DNA from: Clostridia bacterium
Lineage (GTDB): Bacteria > Bacillota > Clostridia > Oscillospirales > CAG-272
Assembly: GCA_017436885.1 (NCBI GenBank)
Contig: JAFSCG010000077.1
Coordinates: 1-36,337 of the forward strand
Direction: 5' to 3'
Length of the DNA: 36,337 bases
Position 1 is the stretch's first letter; each line of letters starts with the position of its first letter. Positions 16,253 to 23,237 of this stretch are shown here, piece by piece. The notes beneath the pieces are model-generated. The model saw only the letters and a list, made by a program, of their open reading frames with translations, ran no database searches and had not been told where the DNA came from. A program made the position numbers and the translations under genes.

Positions 16253-16314
16253 GTATTTAGCATTATTCTATTATTGTAGAGTATCTGCCGAGTATTTTTA
16301 ACCACGGAGCCGCC

Positions 16315-17841
16315 ATGCTGAAAAACTTGATTCCAAAGCTTAAGGAAGCGCTTATTTCCGTGCTTCCCGTATCGCTGATAGTTCTGGTACTGGGTCTGAC
16401 CCCTTTGACGGGACTGACGGTTAAGGAAACGGTAGTATTTGCCGTGTCCTCCATTTTTCTTATTGCGGGCATCGGACTTTTCAATCTGGGTGCCGACCTT
16501 GCAATGACACCTATCGGAGAGCATACGGGCTCCGGTCTTACAAAAACGAGAAAAATGAACGTCCTGCTTTCCGTTTGCTTTATTATGGGACTGCTTATCA
16601 CGGTTGCGGAGCCGGACCTTTCCGTTCTTGCAAATCAGGTAAACGCCGTAATAGATCCCACGGCTCTCATTTTCACCGTCGGTATCGGAGTTGGACTTTT
16701 CCTTGTTTGCGCCGTTGCAAAGATAGCATACCGCAAGAACCTTTCCGCACTTCTGATGTTCTTTTACATGGTTCTGTTTGCGTTCTGCGCATTGCTGATA
16801 GAAAACGGAAAAAGCGAATTTCTGCCCCTTTCCTTTGATTCGGGCGGAGTTACCACCGGCCCCATTACCGTGCCCTTCATTATGGCGCTCGGCGTTGGTA
16901 TAGCTGCCACCATGGGAGGAAGCAACTCGAGCGAAAACAGCTTTGGTCTTGTTGCTCTCTGCTCTATCGGTCCCATGCTTGCGGTGGCTGTGCTTTCCCT
17001 TTCCGCAGGCGGCGAGCTTACGTATAAGCTGCCCGATTACTCTATCGCCGACAACGTTATGGGCACCGTTCTTTCCACTCTGACACACACGGCGGCAGAG
17101 GTCATCCGCGCCCTTGGACTCATCGTCGTGTTCTTCCTTATCCTGCAGTTTGCGGTACTTAAGCTGCCCAAGACCAAGATAATTCAGATACTCGTTGGCG
17201 TGGTATACACCTTTCTCGGCCTCGTTATCTTCCTTACCGCGGTAAACGTGGGCTTTATGCCCATCGGCTTCCGCCTCGGGCAGGAGATGGCAAAAACGGA
17301 CAAAGTTATCCTCGTGCTCTTCGGTCTTGCCATCGGTGCGGTAACGGTCCTTGCCGAGCCCGCCGTACACGTGCTTAACAAGCAGGTAGAGGAGATAACC
17401 GGCGGTACCGTATCCAAGCGCTCCATGCTTATCGCACTTTCCCTTGGTGTGGGCGTTTCCATCGGGCTTTCCGTTATCCGAATAATCTTTGATTTTTCCA
17501 TACTCTATTATCTCGTGCCCGGATATCTGATAGCGCTGGGGCTCTCGCTCTTTGTACCCGGCATCTATACCGCCATCGCCTTCGACTCCGGCGGAGTTGC
17601 AAGCGGACCCCTTACCTCCAGCTTCGTGCTTCCCCTGGCTGTCGGCGTGTGCAGCGTGCTTCAGGGCGAATCTGCTGTGCTGCACCTTGCCTTCGGCGTT
17701 GTGGCAATGGTAGCAATGACCCCCCTTATCACCATTCAGGCCCTCGGCTTCCGTGCCATTATGGCGCGCAAGGTACGCGAGCGCATAGCAATGAAGCGTA
17801 TCCTTGACGCAGAGGACGAGCAGATCATCTATTTTTCCTAA
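16315..17841 (+). CDS. DUF1538 family polytopic membrane protein, probable transporter
   Basis: This 508-residue, very hydrophobic protein has about 12 membrane segments. It is a clear internal duplication. AEPDLSVLANQV (98-109) corresponds to AEPAVHVLNKQV (347-358), and FDSGGVTTGPIT (174-185) to FDSGGVASGPLT (423-434). Both pairs are offset by 249 residues. The repeated AEP...NQV and FDSGG...GP motifs are the DUF1538 signatures. Such two-repeat folds are common in secondary transporters, and the acidic residues in them could bind a cation. The substrate is unknown. Two PII-like genes follow 10 bases downstream, suggesting that PII proteins gate the transporter, as GlnK does for AmtB. A cytoplasmic, charged C-terminal tail (about 482-508) could be the contact site, which is inference. 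Confidence 0.88.
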   Translation: MLKNLIPKLKEALISVLPVSLIVLVLGLTPLTGLTVKETVVFAVSSIFLIAGIGLFNLGADLAMTPIGEHTGSGLTKTRKMNVLLSVCFIMGLLITVAEPDLSVLANQVNAVIDPTALIFTVGIGVGLFLVCAVAKIAYRKNLSALLMFFYMVLFAFCALLIENGKSEFLPLSFDSGGVTTGPITVPFIMALGVGIAATMGGSNSSENSFGLVALCSIGPMLAVAVLSLSAGGELTYKLPDYSIADNVMGTVLSTLTHTAAEVIRALGLIVVFFLILQFAVLKLPKTKIIQILVGVVYTFLGLVIFLTAVNVGFMPIGFRLGQEMAKTDKVILVLFGLAIGAVTVLAEPAVHVLNKQVEEITGGTVSKRSMLIALSLGVGVSIGLSVIRIIFDFSILYYLVPGYLIALGLSLFVPGIYTAIAFDSGGVASGPLTSSFVLPLAVGVCSVLQGESAVLHLAFGVVAMVAMTPLITIQALGFRAIMARKVRERIAMKRILDAEDEQIIYFS

Positions 17842-17851
17842 GGAGGACGCC

Positions 17852-18283
17852 ATGCCCGAAACCATAAAAAAAGGCTCTGCCGCGTTCCGCGGACAAAGAA
17901 AGCGCGCAACGCGCCCGGTACATAAAATAACCGAAAATAAGCTTGAGATACTTATTACCATAGTAAACAGGACCAAAGCCGAGTTTTTCGTGGATCTCAT
18001 CCAGTCCTTTGACGTAAATATGCAGTTCATTGCACTCGGCGAAGGAACCGCAGACGCAAAAATGCTCAATCTGTTAGGTCTCGCAAGCTCCGAAAAGGCG
18101 GTTATATTCAGCATTATCCGCTCGGACAATGCTGCCAAAGCCCTTGCAAAGATCGAAAAGACCTTCCGCTCCGTCAAAAACGCAAAGGGCATCGCCTACA
18201 CGGTTCCGATGTCCTCGCTTATCGGAGTTTCCGTTTTCGGATTTTTAAGCAATAACCGCATGACCGTCAAGGAGGAAAGATAA
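17852..18283 (+). CDS. PII-like signalling protein, first of the pair
   Basis: This 143-residue protein starts at ATG 17852, after AAGGAGGA. A basic N-terminal extension (about 1-28, rich in Lys and Arg) precedes the ferredoxin-like domain beginning KLEILITIVNRTKAEFFVDLIQSF. A second half around KAVIFSIIRSDNAAKALAKIEKTF mirrors the PII beta-alpha-beta layout. It lacks the canonical uridylylated T-loop tyrosine region, so it is a divergent member. The closing segment (about 117-143) ends in a short hydrophobic stretch, VSVFGFL. It lies 10 bases after the DUF1538 gene and overlaps the next PII gene as TAATG. Proposed role: binds a nucleotide or metabolite and modulates the membrane protein. Confidence 0.72.
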   Translation: MPETIKKGSAAFRGQRKRATRPVHKITENKLEILITIVNRTKAEFFVDLIQSFDVNMQFIALGEGTADAKMLNLLGLASSEKAVIFSIIRSDNAAKALAKIEKTFRSVKNAKGIAYTVPMSSLIGVSVFGFLSNNRMTVKEER

Positions 18284-18636
18284 TGCAAAACGAAAATTAC
18301 GAAATGATAATGTGCATAGTAAACGCAGGCTGCACCGATACGGTAATGGATGCGGCAAGAGCTGCAGGTGCAGGCGGCGGCACCGTCATACACGGCAGAG
18401 GCACCGCAAACAAGGAGGCCGAAAAGCTGTTCAAAATATCCGTCCAGCCCGAAAAGGATATGGTAATGCTTATCGTTCCCGCCCGCATCAAGGACAAGGT
18501 GCTCCACGCCATATACAAAAACGCAGGACTTGAGTCCGAGGGTCAGGGCATTGCCTTCTCCGTTCCCGTCAACAACGCCGTTGGCCTTTCCCAGCACGAG
18601 CCCGACGCTGTCAAAGAAGTGGAAAGCGAGCGATAA
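18283..18636 (+). CDS. PII-like signalling protein, second of the pair
   Basis: This 117-residue protein is closer to classical PII than its neighbour. YEMIMCIVNAGCTDTVMDAARAAG gives the first beta-alpha unit. GAGGGTVIHGRGT is the region before the T-loop. ISVQPEKDMVMLIVPARIKDKVLHAIYK gives the third strand and helix, where PII proteins bind ATP or ADP. The T-loop (NKEAEKLFK) is short and has no tyrosine. The ATG shares its first base with the stop of the upstream PII gene, so the two proteins are likely made in similar amounts and may form mixed trimers. A strong terminator follows about 65 bases later. Confidence 0.82.
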   Translation: MQNENYEMIMCIVNAGCTDTVMDAARAAGAGGGTVIHGRGTANKEAEKLFKISVQPEKDMVMLIVPARIKDKVLHAIYKNAGLESEGQGIAFSVPVNNAVGLSQHEPDAVKEVESER

Positions 18637-18701
18637 AGGCAGGCGAAGGCGCGTAGATTGCGGCCATCGGCGAGATACCGCTCCAATACGAATAATAACG
18701 C

Positions 18702-18747
18702 AAAATACTGTGCTTTACGGAATGCTCCGTCGGGCACAGTATTTTTT
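18702..18747 (+). terminator. Terminator of the DUF1538-PII-PII operon
   Basis: AAAATACTGTGC (18702-18713) and GCACAGTATTTT (18734-18745) form a perfect 12-base-pair stem. An inner GG/CC pairing lies in the loop, and a T-run ends at 18747. Confidence 0.85.
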
Positions 18748-18768
18748 ATCAATGCTGTAACAAAATTA

Positions 18769-18797
18769 TTGATTTTTCTATATAAATATTGTATAAT
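18769..18797 (+). promoter_or_regulatory. Sigma-A-like promoter of the CotH array
   Basis: TTGATT (18769-18774), an exact 17-base spacer and TATAAT (18792-18797) precede the first cotH-like start codon by 46 bases. It lies directly after the PII operon terminator. I see no comparable promoter in the 6-23 base gaps between the five genes. Confidence 0.75.
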
Positions 18798-18843
18798 TGC
18801 ATTATTATGGGTTTTTGTAACCTATCGTAACGGAGTAGTTACT

Positions 18844-21021
18844 ATGAAAAAGAGATATTTATCTTTTTTTGCTGTCTTACTTGCAGTTTCATCGTTGCTT
18901 GCGGGTTGTGATAACGGAGCAAACACAACGCTCACCGAACCGATAGAAACGGAAAGCCTCTTCCCCGCGTCAGATACGGAGGAGATACTTACCGCCGACA
19001 AGATCGTTTACCCCAAGGAAGAGCTGCCAAAGATATATATAACCACCGAAAACGGCTTTCAGGTGATAAGCAAAGAAAAATACACCTCCTGTGGCGTGCG
19101 CTTTGAGCTCAGCGACAGATTTGCCGAATTTGAAAACACCTATACGGACGATAACGGCGGACTTGCCGAGATACGCTGCCGCGGTAACGCCTCCTATAAC
19201 AACAGCGAGATGCGCGCGGTAAACAAGTTTTCCTACAAGCTCAAGCTGGAAACAAAGGCAAACGTACTCGGTCTTGGAGAAAGCAGGCATTGGTATCTTA
19301 TAAACAACTGGCGCGATATCAGCGCAATGAGGCACAAGCTTGCATACGACTTTGCCCTCTCCATCGGTCTTTCCTCCGTGGATTCCACCTGGGTGACCCT
19401 TTACTACAACGGCGAATACCGCGGACTTTACCTGCTTACGGAAAGCGTGCGAATTGCCGAGGACAGAGTTAATACCACGAACTGGGAGGAATTTGCAAGC
19501 GACGTTGCAAAGGCATACGCCGCAAACAACGGCTTTAGCCCCGAGGATACGAAGCTCCTTGAGGAAAGCATGGAAAGGAACCTGAAGTGGATCTCCAACC
19601 AAAGTCATACCGCAAACCTCTCCTCCGGAAGCACGGTTATAGACCTTACGGGATATTTTGACCCCGACTCATTGGACCTCACCTCGGGATATCTTGTTGA
19701 GTACTGCACGGGCTTCGACACAAACGGAACCAAGTGGAAAACGACTGCGGGTATCCCCGTCGTTATGGATAGTCCCTTCTACCTTGCCACCAACTCAAAA
19801 ATGTACCAATACGTGCACACGCTGGTTCAGGATTTCGAGGATGCGATCCTCTCCCCCACCTACCACAACGCAAAGGGAAAGCACTACTCCGAGTACGTTG
19901 ACGTGGATTCTCTTGTGGATTATTGGATAATATGGAATCTGTTCCGCAATACGGAGTTCGGAAGCCGCTCCCTGTATTACTACATCGACCACGGCAAGAT
20001 AATATTCAGCCCCGTGTGGGATTTTGACGCCACTCTCGGCAACATCATCACTCTCTCCGCGGCAAGCGGCGTGCACGACAAATGGGTGCATGATGCCAAA
20101 AGCACTTGGTTCACAAAGCTGTTCGGCGACCCGTATTTTACTGCAAAATGTCAGGAAAGATGGTTTTCCATGCGCGAGGCCGTGGACGAGCTTTACCGCT
20201 CCATCGACGTCTACGTCAACTACATCGAGGAGGAGAATCTACGTTGCGTTGACAGAAACGGCATAAGGACCTTCAACGTTAAAAATCCCTTGAACGGCGG
20301 CGTGAGCTTCACTCCCGAAGAGGACTACGAATACATGAAAACGTGGTATAAAAACCGCGTTGAATGGATAGACGAGCATTTTTCCGTAATCGACCCCAAC
20401 GTTGATGGCGGCGGCTACGTTCGCAGCGACGAGATATTCCCGAAAACGCTTATAAACGGAAGCGAGCCAACGCCCGACAGGCTTACGGTATTCGGCGCTC
20501 CGGCGGACTATATCATAAGCCCCGATACCACGGGCACGGTGGAGATAAGCGCAACCACCACCTACGGCTCCAGCACCACCATGGAGGCATTCCTTAACGG
20601 AACCGTAGTGCTTGGCAAGCAGCCCTTCAGACGGGGCGATACCGCAAAATACGTTATCGACGTCTCAAGCCTTGACATGACCGAGGGCGCGGTGAATATC
20701 ATCTACCTCTGCGCCTTCCGCTCCAACGGAACGGTGCGCGGCGTTTCTTCCGTCGTTATCAAGGTAACGTCCATGGAGAACCCCAAGGAAAACGAAAGGC
20801 TCGTGGATCTCAACGGCACTCTTACCAAGGTCGAGGCAGGAAGCAGCTTTACTCTGCCCGAAATAACCGAGGTGCGTGATGGCTACGTTGCCGAGGGCTG
20901 GACCACGGGAGACGATAAGGTCTACGCCGCAGGCGATACCGTTACCGTCGATGAAAACACGTTTATGTTCATACGTTGGAAGCGCACAGACACGTTTTCG
21001 CGCTTTAATATGGAAAGATGA
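18844..21021 (+). CDS. CotH-family kinase-like lipoprotein 1 of 5
   Basis: This 725-residue protein starts at ATG 18844, with GGAG at 18832-18835. A signal peptide with lipobox LLAGC (Cys22) precedes a Thr/Glu-rich linker containing SLFP. The CotH domain spans about 60-465. It contains IRCRGNAS (110-117), HWYLINNWRD (149-158), YYNGEYRGLYLLTES (187-201), HYSEYVDVDSLVDYW (347-361) and PVWDFDATLGN (390-400). The WDFD aspartates match the metal-binding motif of CotH kinases. The usual N-x-D ahead of it is N369-T-E371. A beta domain (about 540-645) and one InlB/Listeria-Bacteroides repeat (about 665-712, EGWTTGDDKVYAAG) follow, ending in RTDTFS. Bacillus CotH phosphorylates spore-coat proteins; here a lipoprotein anchor places it outside the membrane. 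First gene of the array. Confidence 0.9.
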   Translation: MKKRYLSFFAVLLAVSSLLAGCDNGANTTLTEPIETESLFPASDTEEILTADKIVYPKEELPKIYITTENGFQVISKEKYTSCGVRFELSDRFAEFENTYTDDNGGLAEIRCRGNASYNNSEMRAVNKFSYKLKLETKANVLGLGESRHWYLINNWRDISAMRHKLAYDFALSIGLSSVDSTWVTLYYNGEYRGLYLLTESVRIAEDRVNTTNWEEFASDVAKAYAANNGFSPEDTKLLEESMERNLKWISNQSHTANLSSGSTVIDLTGYFDPDSLDLTSGYLVEYCTGFDTNGTKWKTTAGIPVVMDSPFYLATNSKMYQYVHTLVQDFEDAILSPTYHNAKGKHYSEYVDVDSLVDYWIIWNLFRNTEFGSRSLYYYIDHGKIIFSPVWDFDATLGNIITLSAASGVHDKWVHDAKSTWFTKLFGDPYFTAKCQERWFSMREAVDELYRSIDVYVNYIEEENLRCVDRNGIRTFNVKNPLNGGVSFTPEEDYEYMKTWYKNRVEWIDEHFSVIDPNVDGGGYVRSDEIFPKTLINGSEPTPDRLTVFGAPADYIISPDTTGTVEISATTTYGSSTTMEAFLNGTVVLGKQPFRRGDTAKYVIDVSSLDMTEGAVNIIYLCAFRSNGTVRGVSSVVIKVTSMENPKENERLVDLNGTLTKVEAGSSFTLPEITEVRDGYVAEGWTTGDDKVYAAGDTVTVDENTFMFIRWKRTDTFSRFNMER

Positions 21022-21034
21022 CCGCATAGCGGCA
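21010..21034 (+). repeat. Gene-junction repeat, copy 1 (end of CotH gene 1 and following gap)
   Basis: These 25 bases match 23205-23229 with one difference. They cover the last codons (Met-Glu-Arg-stop) and a small CCGC/GCGG hairpin in the spacer. Conservation across a stop codon into non-coding sequence points to a fairly recent tandem duplication, or to selection on the junction. Confidence 0.7.
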
Positions 21035-21044
21035 TGGTGATGTT

Positions 21045-23216
21045 ATGAAATTCAGAAAATGGATCACGTCAATAATATCGTGCCTACTCGCTGCCTGCTC
21101 CATTTTCTGCGGCTGTGCACCTGCGCCGATAGACGATCTCACCGTGCCCGAAAACACCGCACCCCTGTTCGAGGAGGCAAAAACTCCGGAAAACACAGAT
21201 ATTCTCGACGTGGAGATACCCGTCATTCATATTTCCACAGCGGGAAACAGACAGATAAACAGCAAGGATTATTACCTGAACTGCACGGTACGCTTTGAAC
21301 TGACCGACGCGTTTTCCGCCTACCCGAACACCTACACCGACGAAAACGGCGGTTTGGCAAAGATACGCTGCAGGGGCAACGCATCCTTCACAAACCCCGA
21401 GGTGCAAAAGACCAACAAGTATTCCTACAAGATAAAGCTGGATACCAAGGCAGACCTTTTCGGCTTTGGCGAAAGCAAGCATTGGTATCTTATCAACAAC
21501 TGGCGCGACGTCAGTCAGCTGCGCAACAAGCTTTCCTACGATCTTGCCGCAACCCTCGGCATATCCACGGTGGACTGCACATGGGTCAGCTTGTACTATA
21601 ACGGTGAATACCGAGGTCTTTACCTGCTGACGGAGAGCGTGCGCATAGACGAGGGGCGCGTGGAGACCACCAACTGGGAGGAGTTTGCCGAGGACGTGGC
21701 CGAGCTGTGCGGGAGGGACATGGGCTTTGACGAAAGAAACGTTACCGTTCTTGCCGACGATATGATACGAGATCTGGGCTGGATAAGCACGGGACGTTTT
21801 TCCGCCGATATCCCCGCAGGCAAATTCGAGCTTGATCTGACGAAGTATTTCGACCCCGATTCCCTCGATCTTACCTCGGGCTATCTTATGGAGCTGTGCA
21901 ACAGCTACGATTCCACGGGAACAAAATGGCGCACAGCGCATAACGTTCCCATAATGGCTGACAACCCCATGTATCTCGCAACCAATAAAGAGATGTACTC
22001 CTTCGTTTCGGGTCTTGTACGTGATTTTGAGGAGGCGCTGGCATCACCCACATTCCACAACTCCAAGGGGAAGCACTACTCCGAATACGTGGACGTGGAC
22101 TCCATGGTGGACTATTGGATGCTTTTCAACCTTGTATGCAACACGGAGTTCGGATACCGCTCCAATTATTTCTATATTGAAAACGGCAAGATCGTTTTCG
22201 GTCCCGCTTGGGATTTTGATCGCACCTTCGGCAACATCACAAATATTGCACAGGGAGCGGGCACATATAACACTTGGGTGCCCGACGTAACCAAAACGTG
22301 GTTCCGCAATCTGTTTACAGATCCGTGGTTCGTAAACAAATGCCAGCAACGCTGGTTCTCCATCCGAGAGACGGTGGATCAGCTGGTGGTGTCCATGGAC
22401 CTGTACCGCGAGTACATTGCGGAGGAAGCGGAAAGCTGCTTTGAGCGCAACGGCATACGCAAAGCAAACATAGGAAACAAAAAGGCAAACAACGGCACAA
22501 GCTTTACCCCAACGCAGGACTACGAATATATGCGCGAATGGCTTATAAAGCGCATTGCGTGGATAGACGAAAGCTTCTCGGATATTGCGCCGAACGTTGA
22601 CTTAAGCGGCTTTGAGAGAAGCGAAAAGGTAAATATACAGCTGACGCACGAAGGAAATACCCTTGAACGCGACAAGCTGACGATACGCGGACCGCGTGCC
22701 GACTATCTGCTGTCGCCCGACGCAAAGGGCACGCTGGAGCTGCGCACAACCACGTCTCACACCAACGCGGCTTATACCAACGTATATGCCAACAGTGCAG
22801 TGAGCCTCGGCAAGGAAACACTTACCCGCAACACAGCCGCAAAATACTCCATAGACCTTTCCCTTCTTGATATGCGCGAGGGAGCGGTAAACGTGCTGTA
22901 TATTCCCGTTTTCAGAAGCGACGGAACACGCAGAGCTCTTACGTCCGTAGTGATAAAGGTTACCTCCTTGGAGAGTCCTGCGGAGGACGAATGCGTCATA
23001 GACCTGAACGGCACTCTGCATATCGTTAAAAAGGACACGGAATTCACTCTGCCGAAGGTAGGCTATACACGCGAGGGCTTCAAGCTTGCGGGCTGGACCG
23101 ACCTTGACGGCAAAGTATACGGCGAAAACACCTCATTCACAGTTAAAGCCAACACCTATCTTTACCCCAAGTGGGAACGCACAGATCTGTTTGCAAAAAT
23201 TCTAATGGAAAGATGA
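21045..23216 (+). CDS. CotH-family kinase-like lipoprotein 2 of 5
   Basis: This 723-residue protein lies 23 bases after gene 1 and has the same layout. The signal peptide offers two candidate lipid cysteines: Cys18 (LLAAC, the better lipobox) or Cys24 (FCGC). The CotH domain carries IRCRGNAS (107-114), HWYLINNWRD, YYNGEYRGLYLLTES, HYSEYVDVDSMVDYW, N366-T-E368-F-G and PAWDFDRTFGN (387-397). The C-terminal beta domain and an InlB-type repeat with LAGWTDLDGKVYGEN end in WERTDLFAKI. Cysteines are more frequent than in the other copies. The gene is intact and shows no frameshift or premature stop, so all copies appear to be under selection. Confidence 0.9.
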   Translation: MKFRKWITSIISCLLAACSIFCGCAPAPIDDLTVPENTAPLFEEAKTPENTDILDVEIPVIHISTAGNRQINSKDYYLNCTVRFELTDAFSAYPNTYTDENGGLAKIRCRGNASFTNPEVQKTNKYSYKIKLDTKADLFGFGESKHWYLINNWRDVSQLRNKLSYDLAATLGISTVDCTWVSLYYNGEYRGLYLLTESVRIDEGRVETTNWEEFAEDVAELCGRDMGFDERNVTVLADDMIRDLGWISTGRFSADIPAGKFELDLTKYFDPDSLDLTSGYLMELCNSYDSTGTKWRTAHNVPIMADNPMYLATNKEMYSFVSGLVRDFEEALASPTFHNSKGKHYSEYVDVDSMVDYWMLFNLVCNTEFGYRSNYFYIENGKIVFGPAWDFDRTFGNITNIAQGAGTYNTWVPDVTKTWFRNLFTDPWFVNKCQQRWFSIRETVDQLVVSMDLYREYIAEEAESCFERNGIRKANIGNKKANNGTSFTPTQDYEYMREWLIKRIAWIDESFSDIAPNVDLSGFERSEKVNIQLTHEGNTLERDKLTIRGPRADYLLSPDAKGTLELRTTTSHTNAAYTNVYANSAVSLGKETLTRNTAAKYSIDLSLLDMREGAVNVLYIPVFRSDGTRRALTSVVIKVTSLESPAEDECVIDLNGTLHIVKKDTEFTLPKVGYTREGFKLAGWTDLDGKVYGENTSFTVKANTYLYPKWERTDLFAKILMER

Positions 23217-23229
23217 CCGCATTGCGGCA
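23205..23229 (+). repeat. Gene-junction repeat, copy 2 (end of CotH gene 2 and following gap)
   Basis: This is the near-identical partner of 21010-21034. It has the same terminal codons, stop and CCGC/GCGG spacer hairpin, and differs only by T for A in the loop. The junctions after CotH genes 3 and 4 do not carry it. Confidence 0.7.
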
Positions 23230-23237
23230 AGACGAAT

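Noticed and set aside
16168-18192. A 674-codon open frame on the minus strand
   Set aside because: It lies antisense to the DUF1538 and first PII genes, which have clear family motifs, promoter and ribosome sites. Its translation is rich in His, Gly and Lys with no recognisable domain, a by-product of codon bias.
18780-18812. Sigma-E-type promoter for the CotH array
   Set aside because: ATA-rich stretches can be forced into the pattern, but TTGATT-N17-TATAAT is a far better and simpler match.
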